From Bradyrhizobium sp. (GTDB taxonomy: Bacteria > Pseudomonadota > Alphaproteobacteria > Rhizobiales > Xanthobacteraceae): DNA of 64,000 nucleotides. Positions 17,957 through 27,475 of the stretch are shown in pieces. Location: assembly GCF_004799445.1 (NCBI RefSeq), contig NZ_SSNA01000027.1, forward strand, positions 1 to 64,000, written 5' to 3'. The notes under the pieces were generated by a model that saw only the letters and a program-made list of their open reading frames with translations, made no database searches and was not told the origin of the DNA. Every line of letters begins with the position of its first letter. The stretch's first letter is position 1. A program made the translations under genes and the position numbers.

Positions 17957-19085
17957 ATGCTGAGGAAACCCATGGACACTCGATCGCCAACCACAACACA
18001 CCTGACAGACGCCCAGCGCATCGACTGGCTGCGGCTGATCCGTTCCGACCATGTCGGGCCGCGCACGTTCCGGTCCCTGGTCAATCATTTCGGCAGCGCG
18101 CGCACCGCGCTGGAGCGGCTACCGGATCTCTCCCGGCGCGGCGGCGCTTCGCGCCCGGCACGGATCTGCAGCGAGGAAGAGGCGCGCGCGGAGCTTGCCG
18201 CCAGCGAGAGACTCGGCGTCCACTTGGTCTCGCCCGGTGAGGATGGTTATCCGCCACGGCTGGCCGTGCTCGACGATGCGCCGCCCTTGCTCGGCGTGCG
18301 CGGCCTGCGTGATGCGCTGATGCGGCCGATGATCGCGATCGTCGGCTCGCGCAACGCCTCAGGCGCCGGGCTGAAATTTGCAGGGCAACTGGCGCGCGAT
18401 CTCAGCGACGCCGGTTTTGTCATCGTCTCGGGACTGGCGCGCGGCATCGATCAAGCGGCCCATCGCGCCAGCATCAATGGCGGCACGGTGGCGATGCATG
18501 GCCGGCGGCCATGACAAGGTCTATCCGCCCGAGCACGAGGATTTGTTGACAGCGATCATCGCCACCGGGGCTGCAATTTCCGAAATGCCGCTCGGGCACG
18601 TGCCGCGCGCCCGCGATTTTCCGCGGCGCAACCGACTGATCTCGGGCGCGGCGCTCGGCGTCGTCGTGGTGGAGGCCGCCCTTCGCTCGGGATCGCTGAT
18701 CACCGCGCGGATGGCCGCCGAACAGGGCCGCGAGGTGTTCGCGGTGCCGGGCTCGCCGCTCGATCCGCGCGCCGCCGGCACCAACGACCTGATCAAGCAG
18801 GGCGCCACGCTGATCACGGAAGCTTCCGAAATCATCCAGGCCGTCGAACCGATCATGGGCCGGCCGCTCGAGCTGCGCGAGCCGGACGAGGATCCGCTGG
18901 CTTCCGAACCCGACACCAGCGAGCGCGCGCGCATCATCGGATTGCTGGGCCCGACCCCGGTTCTGCTCGACGACCTCATCCGGATGGCAGAAGCTTCACC
19001 GGCGGTCGTGCGCACCGTGTTGCTCGAGCTTGAACTTGCCGGCCGGCTCGAGCGCCACGGCGGCGGGCTGGTGTCGCTGATCTAG
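17957..19085 (+). pseudogene. dprA: DNA-processing protein A with a frameshift
   Basis: DprA/Smf loads RecA on incoming single-stranded DNA. The first 186 codons encode the N-terminal helical domain and the start of the Rossmann fold ([32 protein letters not shown]). Frame then changes at about 18494-18498: the first frame ends at a TGA at 18512, while codons from 18498 continue [45 protein letters not shown] and the C-terminal winged helix. A surplus base (or lost two bases) around GCGATGCATG explains it. Total length, about 376 aa, would be normal if repaired. Either a real loss or a sequencing error. Confidence 0.85.
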
Positions 19086-19097
19086 CGAATATGCTGT

Positions 19098-19499
19098 TCA
19101 GCCGGCCTCGTTGCGCCGGTCGAACCGAGCGCGCGCGTCTTCGATTTCGGTCTGATGCTCCCTCGCCCACATGCCCAGCGCTTCCACCGGCTGCCACAAC
19201 CCGCGTCCGAGATCGGTCAGTTCGTAGTCGACCCGCGGCGGAATCGTCGGGAACACGGTGCGCGTGACCAAGCCGTCGCGCTCCAATCCGCGCAGCGTCA
19301 GGGTCAACATTCGCTGCGAGATGCCGCCGACCATGCGCTTGATCTCGTTGAAACGCCGCGGTCCGTTGCCGAGCAGCATGATCACGAACACGCTCCATTT
19401 GTCGCCGACCCGGGCCAGGATTGACGCCACGCCGCGGCAGTCGCTGCCGAGGTGCGCGTTGGGCGGCAGGACAGGCACATTGGTGTGCTCAGGTTTCAC
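19098..19499 (-). CDS. HxlR-family transcriptional regulator
   Basis: The 133-aa winged-helix protein shows the HxlR/DUF24 pattern: [56 protein letters not shown] and [15 protein letters not shown] (patterns quoted as short runs). HxlR proteins respond to electrophiles, quinones or aldehydes, often with one Cys; Cys21 near the start fits. It is divergent from azoR, so it probably represses that gene. The GTG at 19499 lies at the junction of a 19-bp tandem duplication that makes the start region odd. Confidence 0.87.
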   Translation of the reverse strand: MKPEHTNVPVLPPNAHLGSDCRGVASILARVGDKWSVFVIMLLGNGPRRFNEIKRMVGGISQRMLTLTLRGLERDGLVTRTVFPTIPPRVDYELTDLGRGLWQPVEALGMWAREHQTEIEDARARFDRRNEAG

Positions 19500-19517
19500 C
19501 GGTGTACTCGGGTTTCA
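19482..19517. repeat. 19-bp tandem duplication at the start of the regulator gene
   Basis: GGTGTGCTCAGGTTTCA (19482-19498) recurs as GGTGTACTCGGGTTTCA (19501-19517), 15 of 17 positions identical, spaced 19 bp. On the minus strand both copies would encode Lys-Pro-Glu-(His/Tyr)-Thr, but the 19-bp period puts them in different frames. The GTG start of the HxlR gene sits between them. Confidence 0.7.
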
Positions 19518-19546
19518 AAAATGTGCGTTCTTGCGCGGCTTGCGGA

Positions 19547-19592
19547 CGGTCACTCATATAGCGCTAGTTACAAACTTATACCAAGGGTGACC
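19547..19592. promoter_or_regulatory. shared promoter/operator region of the regulator and azoR
   Basis: The ~95-bp gap between the two divergent starts contains the inverted pair GGTCAC / GTGACC about 33 bp apart, the short palindrome TAGCGCTA and AT-rich CATATA and CTTATA boxes. This is where an HxlR repressor would be expected to bind. The exact operator cannot be fixed by eye. Confidence 0.35.
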
Positions 19593-19595
19593 TAT

Positions 19596-20204
19596 ATGAA
19601 ACTGCTTCACATCGATTCCAGCGTGCTCGGCCCCCATTCCGTCAGCCGCCAAGTTTCCGCTGCCATCGTCGATCGCCTGCGCAAAGCCACGCCCGACCTC
19701 GATATCGTCTATCGCGACCTGAGTTCGACGCCGCTGGCGCATCTATCGGGTTCGCATCTCGCCGCCGCGCAAGGGGCTGCGGGCGACACAGCCCTGCAGC
19801 AGGACCTCGCCGCCGGTCAGGCCGTGCTGGAGGAGTTTTTGGCGGCCAATATCGTGGTGTTGGGAGCGCCCATGTACAATTTCACGATCCCGAGCCAGTT
19901 CAAGGCCTGGATCGACCGCATTTTGGTGGCGGGCAAGACCTTCAAGTACGGCGCGCAAGGCGCGGAAGGATTGGCGGGCAACAAGCGCGTGATCGTTGCG
20001 ATCTCGCGTGGTGGATTCTACGGTGCCGGGACGCCGGCGGCCGTCGGCGAACACCTCGAAACCTATCTGCGCTGGGTGTTCGGCTTTATTGGCGTTGCCA
20101 ACCCCGAATTCATTTCCGCGGACGGAATCCAGATCGGACCGGAACAGCGCGAGAAGGCGCTCGCCAGCGCCCTGCAAGCCGCAACCGATCTCTACGCAGC
20201 GTAA
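19596..20204 (+). CDS. azoR: FMN-dependent NADH:azo/quinone oxidoreductase
   Basis: AzoR reduces azo dyes and quinones in the cytosol and protects against thiol-specific stress. Flavodoxin-like features are the phosphate loop [18 protein letters not shown], the FMN strand [21 protein letters not shown] and the SRGGFYG loop. The length of 202 aa is typical. The ATG at 19596 starts directly on the conserved MKLLHID. Expression is probably controlled by the divergent HxlR regulator. Confidence 0.92.
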   Translation: MKLLHIDSSVLGPHSVSRQVSAAIVDRLRKATPDLDIVYRDLSSTPLAHLSGSHLAAAQGAAGDTALQQDLAAGQAVLEEFLAANIVVLGAPMYNFTIPSQFKAWIDRILVAGKTFKYGAQGAEGLAGNKRVIVAISRGGFYGAGTPAAVGEHLETYLRWVFGFIGVANPEFISADGIQIGPEQREKALASALQAATDLYAA

Positions 20205-20218
20205 ATCATAAAGAGATG

Positions 20219-20252
20219 CAACCCGCTGTCGTCGAACTACGACAGCGGGTTG
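20219..20252. terminator. perfect 14-bp stem-loop after azoR
   Basis: CAACCCGCTGTCGT and ACGACAGCGGGTTG are exact reverse complements with the 6-nt loop CGAACT. It lies 15 bp after the azoR stop and before the end of the convergent small gene, so it probably ends transcription from both sides. There is no T-run. Confidence 0.6.
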
Positions 20253-20281
20253 ATGTCGCTAGCGCAAGACACCAACAGCGA

Positions 20282-20446
20282 TCAATACCAGACGCCCTGA
20301 ACACCCGTGACCACCGCGATCAGGAACGCCAGCAGGCCGATTCCACTAAACAGCAGGATTGGGTCTAGCGGGATCCTGCCCGATTTTCTGGTGGAAGCCG
20401 ACGTCGTCGCTGACATCGGTGCGAATAGCTGAACGGCTCTGGGCAT
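20282..20446 (-). CDS. small single-span membrane protein, 54 aa
   Basis: From the ATG at 20446 the product reads MPRAVQLFAPMSATTS... with one transmembrane helix (DPILLFSGIGLLAFLIAVVTG, about residues 29-49) and a short GVWY-type end. TTGGAGAG stands 6 bp before the ATG, a good ribosome site that decides this start over longer in-frame options. The function is unknown. Confidence 0.6.
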   Translation of the reverse strand: MPRAVQLFAPMSATTSASTRKSGRIPLDPILLFSGIGLLAFLIAVVTGVQGVWY

Positions 20447-20735
20447 ATCATGCTCTCCAACGTGGCGTTCGAAATCCCGGCCCACCGAGTTGTCTCGCTT
20501 GATACGACGAAGGTTCAATACATCCGGTGAGTTCCCGCAAATGCCTGTCGTGATGGAACCGATCAGCACAACCGCGACGCGATTCTTCTTCAGATTGTGC
20601 CAACGCCAATGATGACTTCTCGAAGTTCCGGCTATCCACGATAGATCGGCACGCCCGCAGGGAACCCGTCGCATCGCCATCGACGAAGATATCGGCAGCC
20701 TGCATGTTCGAAGCGTCGTCTTCTGCGTCGGGCAA

Positions 20736-20978
20736 TCATGAAAGATTGCGCTTGCCGCGGAGCCGGATGCGTTCCTCGGCTTCCATTTGCGTCATCTCGA
20801 GCAGACGGGCGAGCATGACAAGCCTGTGCCGCCGCGCCAGCCCGGCCAGGGCCGCGACGGTCTCTGCAATGAAGATAGCGGCCTCATCGGGCCCGCCATC
20901 ACCGGGCGGCTCGTCGTTTGCCGCGCCCCCAACTTTGCCCGAGGATGCACGCCTCCTCCGGTCCCCTGTCTTGGTCAA
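20736..20978 (-). CDS. hypothetical protein, about 80 aa
   Basis: The N-terminal half is basic then Gly/Pro-rich (TKTGDRRRRASSGK). The C-terminal half is a confident helical segment (IFIAETVAALAGLARRHRL, LARLLEMTQMEAEERIRL). That part looks like a conserved Bradyrhizobium small protein, with the rest variable. The start is unsure: TTG at 20978 or GTG at 21047. It is divergent from topA. Confidence 0.5.
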   Translation of the reverse strand: MTKTGDRRRRASSGKVGGAANDEPPGDGGPDEAAIFIAETVAALAGLARRHRLVMLARLLEMTQMEAEERIRLRGKRNLS

Positions 20979-21199
20979 GATACATCCATTGCCGTGTATT
21001 TTTCCAAGATACCGCCTCCGAGAGCGCAACTCTAGGGCGTATTTCACAACTTTTTAGATAGTGACGGGGAGCCGTCAATCGTGCTTTCAACATCTGTCGA
21101 TTTGACAGAGGCCTCCTCTGCACCCATGTTCGGATCGAAACGGCCGACGCGAGTCTCGCGGAACCGGCCTTTATTTTTCCCGTAAGCCATTGGAATGAC

Positions 21200-23941
21200 A
21201 TGAATATCGTCATTGTCGAGTCGCCGGCGAAAGCCAAGACGATCAACAAATATTTGGGGGCCTCCTACGAGGTTCTGGCCTCGTTCGGCCACGTCCGCGA
21301 CCTCCCGGCCAAGAACGGATCGGTCGATCCCGAGGCCAACTTCCAGATGATCTGGGAGATCGACCCCAAGGCGGCCGGCCGGCTCAATGACATCGCCAAG
21401 GCGCTCAAGGGGGCCGACAAGCTGATTCTGGCGACCGACCCCGATCGCGAGGGCGAGGCGATCTCGTGGCACGTGCTCGAGGTGCTGAAGGAGAAGCACG
21501 CGATCAAGGACCACACTATCGAGCGCGTGGTGTTCAACGCCATCACCAAGCAGGCGGTGACGGACGCGATGAAGCATCCGCGCCAGATCGATGGCGCGCT
21601 GGTGGATGCCTATATGGCGCGCCGCGCGCTGGATTATCTGGTCGGCTTCACGCTCTCGCCGGTCTTGTGGCGCAAATTGCCCGGCGCGCGCTCCGCCGGA
21701 AGGGTGCAGTCGGTGGCGCTGCGGCTGGTCTGCGACCGCGAACTCGAAATCGAGAAATTCGTGCCGCGCGAGTACTGGTCGCTGGTGGCGACACTGGCGA
21801 CCACGCGCGGCGAGACGTTCGAAGCCCGGCTGGTCGGCGCCGACGGCAAGAAGATCCAGCGGCTTGATATCGGCACCGGCGCCGAAGCAGAGGATTTCAA
21901 GAAGGCGATCGAGGCCGCCAACTTCACGGTGACGACGGTTGAAGCCAAGCCGGCGCGGCGCAATCCGCAGGCCCCCTTCACCACCTCGACGCTGCAGCAG
22001 GAAGCCAGCCGCAAGCTCGGCTTTGCCCCCGCCCACACCATGCGGATCGCGCAGCGGCTCTATGAGGGTATCGATATCGGCGGCGAGACCACCGGCCTCA
22101 TTACCTATATGCGGACCGACGGCGTGCAGATCGACGGCTCCGCGATCACGCAGGCACGCAAGGTGATCGGCGAGGATTACGGCAACGCCTATGTGCCCGA
22201 GGCGCCGCGCCAGTACCAGACCAAGGCCAAGAACGCCCAGGAAGCCCACGAAGCCATCCGCCCCACCGATCTGTCGCGGCGGCCCGCCGACATGCGCCGG
22301 CGGCTCGATACCGACCAGGCCAGGCTTTATGAACTGATCTGGATCCGCACCATCGCGAGCCAGATGGAATCGGCCGAGCTGGAACGCACCACCGTCGACA
22401 TCGCGGCGAAGGCAGGCTCCCGCCTGCTGGAACTGCGCGCCACCGGCCAGGTGATCAAATTCGACGGCTTTCTCGCGCTCTATCAGGAAGGCCGTGACGA
22501 CGACGGCGACGATGAGGACAGCCGCCGCCTCCCCGCCATGAGCGAAGGCGAAGCGCTAAAGCGGCAGGAGCTTGCGGTCACCCAGCATTTCACCGAACCG
22601 CCGCCGCGGTTTTCCGAAGCTTCGCTGGTCAAACGCATGGAGGAGCTCGGCATCGGCCGTCCCTCCACCTATGCCTCGATCCTGCAGGTCCTGAAGGATC
22701 GAGGCTACGTCAGGCTCGAGAAAAAGCGCTTGCATGGCGAGGACAAGGGCCGCGTCGTGGTCGCATTCCTGGAAAACTTCTTCGCGCGCTACGTCGAATA
22801 CGATTTCACCGCAGCACTGGAAGAACAGCTCGACCGCATCTCCAACAACGAGATTTCCTGGCAGCAGGTGCTGAAGGATTTCTGGGGCGACTTCATCGGC
22901 GCGGTCAACGAGATCAAGGATCTCAGGGTGACCCAGGTGCTAGATGCGCTCGACGACATGCTGGGGCCGCACATCTATGCGCCGCGCGCGGATGGCGGCG
23001 ATCCCCGGCAATGCCCGACCTGCGGCACCGGCAAGCTGAACCTCAAGGCCGGAAAATTCGGCGCGTTCGTCGGCTGCACCAATTATCCGGAATGCCGCTA
23101 CACCCGGCCATTGGCGGCCGACAGCGAAGCCAGCGCCGATCGCATCCTGGGCAAGGATCCCCAGACCGATCGCGACGTCACCGTGAAGGCCGGACGGTTC
23201 GGGCCTTACATCCAGCTTGGCGAGCAAAAGGATTATGCCGAAGGCGAAAAGCCGAAGCGCGCCGGCATTCCCAAGAACATTTCGCCGTCCGATATCGAGC
23301 TCGATCTGGCGCTGAAGCTATTGTCGCTGCCGCGTGAAATCGGCAAGCATCCCGAAACCGGCGAGCCGATCACCGCGGGGCTGGGCCGCTTTGGCCCGTT
23401 CGTGCGCCATGAGAAGACCTATGCCAGCCTCGAAGCCGGCGATGAGGTATTCGACATCGGGCTGAACCGCGCGGTGACGCTGATCGCCGAGAAGATCGCA
23501 AAGGGCCCCAGCGGCCGCCGCTTCGGCGCCGATCCCGGCAAGCCATTGGGCGATCATCCGACGCTCGGCGGCGTCGCGGTCAAGAGCGGACGCTACGGCG
23601 CCTATGTCACGGCCGGTGGCGTCAACGCCACGATCCCCAGCGACAAGACCCAGGACACCATCACGCTCGAAGAAGCGATCGCGCTGATCGACGAGCGCGT
23701 GGCGAAGGGCGGCGGCAAGCCCAAGCGCGGCGCCAAAAAAGCCAAAGTGGCAAAGCCCGCCAAGGCGGAGGCAGATGCGAAGGCACCAAATCCGGCCAAG
23801 AAGGTCGCCGCGAAGAAATCCGCGGCAAAGCCGAAGTCGGAAGCCGTCAGCAAGGCGCGTGCGCCGGTGACGGCCAAGACCTCGCCGTCGAAGGCCGCAA
23901 AACCCGTCGCCAAGAAGAGCGCCGGCAAGGCAAGCGGATAG
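21200..23941 (+). CDS. topA: DNA topoisomerase I
   Basis: This type IA topoisomerase relaxes negative supercoils. The TOPRIM domain begins MNIVIVESPAKAKTINKYLG with Glu8 and has ATDPDREGEAISWH. The catalytic Tyr303 is in GLITYMRTDG. One C4 zinc finger follows (CPTCGTGKLN...GCTNYPEC), then several GRFGPYI-type C-terminal repeats, and a final ~75-residue Lys/Ala-rich tail. The 913-aa length matches alphaproteobacterial enzymes. The rnr gene starts 2 bp after the stop, so the two are cotranscribed. Confidence 0.97.
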   Translation: MNIVIVESPAKAKTINKYLGASYEVLASFGHVRDLPAKNGSVDPEANFQMIWEIDPKAAGRLNDIAKALKGADKLILATDPDREGEAISWHVLEVLKEKHAIKDHTIERVVFNAITKQAVTDAMKHPRQIDGALVDAYMARRALDYLVGFTLSPVLWRKLPGARSAGRVQSVALRLVCDRELEIEKFVPREYWSLVATLATTRGETFEARLVGADGKKIQRLDIGTGAEAEDFKKAIEAANFTVTTVEAKPARRNPQAPFTTSTLQQEASRKLGFAPAHTMRIAQRLYEGIDIGGETTGLITYMRTDGVQIDGSAITQARKVIGEDYGNAYVPEAPRQYQTKAKNAQEAHEAIRPTDLSRRPADMRRRLDTDQARLYELIWIRTIASQMESAELERTTVDIAAKAGSRLLELRATGQVIKFDGFLALYQEGRDDDGDDEDSRRLPAMSEGEALKRQELAVTQHFTEPPPRFSEASLVKRMEELGIGRPSTYASILQVLKDRGYVRLEKKRLHGEDKGRVVVAFLENFFARYVEYDFTAALEEQLDRISNNEISWQQVLKDFWGDFIGAVNEIKDLRVTQVLDALDDMLGPHIYAPRADGGDPRQCPTCGTGKLNLKAGKFGAFVGCTNYPECRYTRPLAADSEASADRILGKDPQTDRDVTVKAGRFGPYIQLGEQKDYAEGEKPKRAGIPKNISPSDIELDLALKLLSLPREIGKHPETGEPITAGLGRFGPFVRHEKTYASLEAGDEVFDIGLNRAVTLIAEKIAKGPSGRRFGADPGKPLGDHPTLGGVAVKSGRYGAYVTAGGVNATIPSDKTQDTITLEEAIALIDERVAKGGGKPKRGAKKAKVAKPAKAEADAKAPNPAKKVAAKKSAAKPKSEAVSKARAPVTAKTSPSKAAKPVAKKSAGKASG

Positions 23942-23942
23942 C

Positions 23943-26270
23943 GTGGCAAAGCAACGCGACAAGGGTTTTCCAGAGCGGGACGCCATCGTCGCCTTCATCC
24001 GCGCGCAGCCGGGAGAAGTCGGAACCCGAGAGATCGCGCGGCAATTCGGCCTCAAAAATGCCGACCGCGCCGCGCTGAAACAGATCCTGCGCGAACTCGC
24101 CGACGAAGGCGTCGTCCAAAAGCGCGGCAAGACGATCCGCGAGCCGGCTGCCCTGCCGGCAACCGTGATGGCCGACGTCACCGGCCGCGACAGCGACGGC
24201 GAGTTGATCGCAACGCCAGCCGAATGGGACGAGGTGGAAAGCGGCGAACCGCCGAAAATCCGCATTCATGTTCCACGGCGGCCAGTGCCGGGCACCGCAG
24301 CAGGCGTCGGCGACCGCGCGCTGCTGCGTGTCGAGAAGCTCGAAGAGCGCGACCGCGAAGGTACGATCTATCGCGGACGGATCATCAAGGTCGTCGATCA
24401 TGCCAAGACCCGCGTGCTCGGAATCTTCCGCGCCCTTCCCGGCGGCGGCGGGCGCCTGATCCCGGTCGACAAGAAGCAGGCTGGCCGCGAATTGAACATC
24501 GCCAAGGCCGACACCAATAGCGCCGAGGATGGCGATCTCGTCAGCGTCGATCTCGTGCGTTCGCGCGGCTATGGCCTTGCCTCCGGCAAGGTCAAGGAGC
24601 GGCTGGGATCGCTGGCTTCCGAAAAGGCGGTCAGCCTGATCGCCATTCATTCCCACGAAATCCCGCAGGCATTTTCGCCGGCCGCCCTGCGCGAGGCCGA
24701 GGAAGCAAGGCCCGCGACGCTGAAGGGCCGCGAGGACTGGCGCGACCTTCCGCTGGTCACCATCGATCCGCCCGACGCCAAGGACCACGACGACGCGGTT
24801 CACGCCGAACCCGATGCTGATCCGAACAACAAGGGCGGCTACATCGTCAATGTCGCGATCGCCGACGTCGCGTTCTATGTGCGGCCGGGGTCGGCGCTCG
24901 ACCGCGACGCGCTGACGCGCGGCAATTCGGTTTATTTTCCCGACCGCGTGGTGCCGATGCTGCCGGAACGCATCTCGAATGATCTCTGCTCGCTGGTGCC
25001 GGGCGAGCCGCGCGGCGCGCTGGCGGTGCGGATGGTGATCGGCAATGACGGCCGCAAGCGCTCGCACAGTTTTCACCGCATCCTGATGCGCTCGGCGGCG
25101 AAGCTGAATTACGCGCAGGCGCAGGCGGCGATCGATGGACGGCCGGATGATACGACAGGCCCCCTGCTCGATCCGATCCTCAAACCGCTCTACGACGCCT
25201 ACGCCGTCGTCAAGCGCGCGCGCGACGAGCGCGATCCGCTCGATCTCGACATTCCCGAGCGCAAGATCCTGCTTAAATCCGACGGTACGGTGGATCGCGT
25301 CGTTGTCCCGGAGCGGCTCGACGCGCACAAGCTTATCGAAGAATTTATGATCCTGGCCAACGTCGCCGCGGCCGAAATGCTTGAAAAGAAGTCGCTGCCG
25401 CTTATCTACCGGGTGCACGATGAACCGACGCTTGAGAAGGTTCATAATCTTCAGGAATTCCTGAAAACCCTCGATCTGCCGTTCGCCAAAAGTGGCGCGC
25501 TGCGCCCCTCTTTATTCAATCGCGTGCTGGCGCAGGTCAGGGGACACGATTCCGAACCGCTGGTGAATGAAGTGGTGTTGCGCTCACAGGCCCAGGCCGA
25601 ATATTCAGCGGAGAATTACGGCCATTTCGGCCTGAACCTGCGGCGCTATGCGCATTTCACCTCGCCTATCAGGCGATATGCAGACCTGATCGTGCACCGC
25701 GCGCTGATCCGTGGTCTCGGCCTCGGCGAAGGCGCGCTGCCCGAAACCGAGACGGTGGAAACGCTGACCGAGGTTGCCGCGCAGATTTCCGTCACCGAAC
25801 GCCGCGCCATGAAAGCGGAGCGTGAAACCGCCGACCGCCTGATCGCGCATTTTCTCGCCGACCGGATCGGCGCCACCTTTCAGGGCCGCATCTCCGGCGT
25901 CACCCGCGCCGGGCTTTTCGTCAAGCTCAGCGATACCGGCGCCGACGGGCTGATCCCGATCCGCACGCTCGGGACCGAATACTTCAACTATGACGAAACG
26001 CGTCATGCGTTGGTCGGCTCGCGCAGCGGTGCCATGCACCGGTTGGGGGACGTCGTCGACGTTCGTCTGGTAGAAGCAGCTCCTGTCGCGGGCGCTTTGC
26101 GGTTTGAACTGTTGTCGGAAGGCAGCGTCGCTCCGCGCGGACGCAAGCGGCCGGATGCTTCCAGGCCGCAGGCCAAAGCCCATCCGGGACGCAGCCCGCG
26201 CAAGAAGGATCGCAAGCCGGATAAAGCCAGATCCGGCAAATCGAAGAAAGGCAAGTCATGGAAACCGTGA
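23943..26270 (+). CDS. rnr: ribonuclease R
   Basis: This processive 3'-5' exoribonuclease degrades structured RNA. The order is a winged helix (residues ~10-60), cold-shock domains, the RNB core with TIDPPDAKDHDDAVHAE (acidic metal site), FTSPIRRYADLIVHR and a C-terminal S1 domain (GRISGVTRAGLFVKL). A Lys/Arg-rich tail of ~45 residues follows. Its 775 aa is typical. The start codon is GTG at 23943, 2 bp after topA. The stop overlaps the DUF983 start by 13 bp. Confidence 0.95.
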   Translation: MAKQRDKGFPERDAIVAFIRAQPGEVGTREIARQFGLKNADRAALKQILRELADEGVVQKRGKTIREPAALPATVMADVTGRDSDGELIATPAEWDEVESGEPPKIRIHVPRRPVPGTAAGVGDRALLRVEKLEERDREGTIYRGRIIKVVDHAKTRVLGIFRALPGGGGRLIPVDKKQAGRELNIAKADTNSAEDGDLVSVDLVRSRGYGLASGKVKERLGSLASEKAVSLIAIHSHEIPQAFSPAALREAEEARPATLKGREDWRDLPLVTIDPPDAKDHDDAVHAEPDADPNNKGGYIVNVAIADVAFYVRPGSALDRDALTRGNSVYFPDRVVPMLPERISNDLCSLVPGEPRGALAVRMVIGNDGRKRSHSFHRILMRSAAKLNYAQAQAAIDGRPDDTTGPLLDPILKPLYDAYAVVKRARDERDPLDLDIPERKILLKSDGTVDRVVVPERLDAHKLIEEFMILANVAAAEMLEKKSLPLIYRVHDEPTLEKVHNLQEFLKTLDLPFAKSGALRPSLFNRVLAQVRGHDSEPLVNEVVLRSQAQAEYSAENYGHFGLNLRRYAHFTSPIRRYADLIVHRALIRGLGLGEGALPETETVETLTEVAAQISVTERRAMKAERETADRLIAHFLADRIGATFQGRISGVTRAGLFVKLSDTGADGLIPIRTLGTEYFNYDETRHALVGSRSGAMHRLGDVVDVRLVEAAPVAGALRFELLSEGSVAPRGRKRPDASRPQAKAHPGRSPRKKDRKPDKARSGKSKKGKSWKP

Positions 26271-26686
26271 GCGCGCACCCAATCGTCTGGAGCCGGGATA
26301 CCGGGGCAACCGAGAAGCGCGATGTGTGGACTGCGCTGAAGCGCGGATTCCGCGGCCGCTGCCCCCGCTGCGGCGAAGGCAAGCTGTTCCGCGCCTTCCT
26401 CAAGGTCGATGATCACTGTTCGGTCTGCAAACTCGATTTCACGCCGCATCGCGCCGACGATCTGCCGGCCTATCTGGTCATCGTCATCGTCGGCCATATC
26501 GTGGTGCCGCTGGCGCTGTTCATCGAGACCAATTATTCGCCCCCGGTGGCGCTGCAACTGGCGATCTATCTGCCGCTGACCTTGTTTGCCTCGTTGGCGC
26601 TGCTGCAGCCGGTGAAGGGCGCGGTGGTCGGGATGCAATGGGCGCTGCGGATGCACGGATTTGACGAACTGAACCCGGAGCCCTAG
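26258..26686 (+). CDS. DUF983 membrane protein
   Basis: The 142-aa protein has two CxxC pairs (GRCPRCGEGKLF and DHCSVCKLDF), a likely zinc ribbon, followed by two transmembrane helices (about residues 72-90 and 98-118). The spacing and the GxCPxCGxGxLF motif define DUF983. The ATG at 26258 lies within the end of rnr. The role is unknown; the association with rnr is common in this lineage by my recollection. Confidence 0.88.
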   Translation: METVSAHPIVWSRDTGATEKRDVWTALKRGFRGRCPRCGEGKLFRAFLKVDDHCSVCKLDFTPHRADDLPAYLVIVIVGHIVVPLALFIETNYSPPVALQLAIYLPLTLFASLALLQPVKGAVVGMQWALRMHGFDELNPEP

Positions 26687-26728
26687 AGCGATCGCACCAA
26701 CAAAAAAGTAAATGGGCGGCGGCGCGCG

Positions 26729-27460
26729 ATGAGCGAAACCGGGAATACGCAGAAGGAAGCCGACCATTTCCCCTATCGCCGCCCGGTCGACGCCGCCACG
26801 CTGATCCTGGTCGATCGCGCCAGCGCCGTGCCGAAGGTCCTGGTCGGCAGACGCCACGACAAGGTGGTGTTCATGCCCGGCAAATTCGTGTTTCCCGGCG
26901 GCCGCGTCGACAGCACCGACAACCGCGTGCCGGTGGCGGCGCCGATTCCGAAGGCGCTTGAAGCGAACCTGCTGAAGGGAAGCCCGAAGATCACGCCCTC
27001 GCGCGCACGCGCCCTGGCAGTCGCCGCGATCCGCGAGGCCTGCGAGGAGACCGGCCTCTGTCTTGGACGCAGGGGCAACGGCGCGGCGCCCGCACTTGAG
27101 GGGCCGTGGAAGCCGTTCGCCGAGGCTGGGCTGTTGCCCGACCCGTCCGGGCTGTTCCTGATCGCGCGCGCGATCACCCCTCCCGGCCGCGTGCGGCGCT
27201 TCGACACCCGGTTCTTCACCGCCGACGCCTCCGCCATTGCCCATCGCGTCGAGGGCGTCATCCATACCGATGCCGAACTGGTCGAACTGGTCTGGGTCGA
27301 GATCGGATCGAAGCCGCTCGCCGACCTGCATCCCATGACCAAAAACGTGCTGAACGAGCTGGAAAAACGCCTCGCCACCGGGGCGCTGCGCCACGACGCA
27401 GACGTGCCGTTTTTCCATTTCTACGGCGGCAAGATGCAGAAGGACGTCTTGGGGGCGTAG
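26729..27460 (+). CDS. NUDIX hydrolase
   Basis: The 243-aa protein has the NUDIX layout: KFVFPGGRVD and, after a long insert, AAIREACEETGLCLG, giving the GX5EX7REUXEEXGU-type metal box with an enlarged gap. It resembles the larger CoA/NDP-sugar pyrophosphatase-like group with a C-terminal helical part. It follows DUF983 by 42 bp and may be in the same transcript. The substrate is unknown. Confidence 0.85.
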   Translation: MSETGNTQKEADHFPYRRPVDAATLILVDRASAVPKVLVGRRHDKVVFMPGKFVFPGGRVDSTDNRVPVAAPIPKALEANLLKGSPKITPSRARALAVAAIREACEETGLCLGRRGNGAAPALEGPWKPFAEAGLLPDPSGLFLIARAITPPGRVRRFDTRFFTADASAIAHRVEGVIHTDAELVELVWVEIGSKPLADLHPMTKNVLNELEKRLATGALRHDADVPFFHFYGGKMQKDVLGA

Positions 27461-27475
27461 CTTCCGCTCTCGCAC

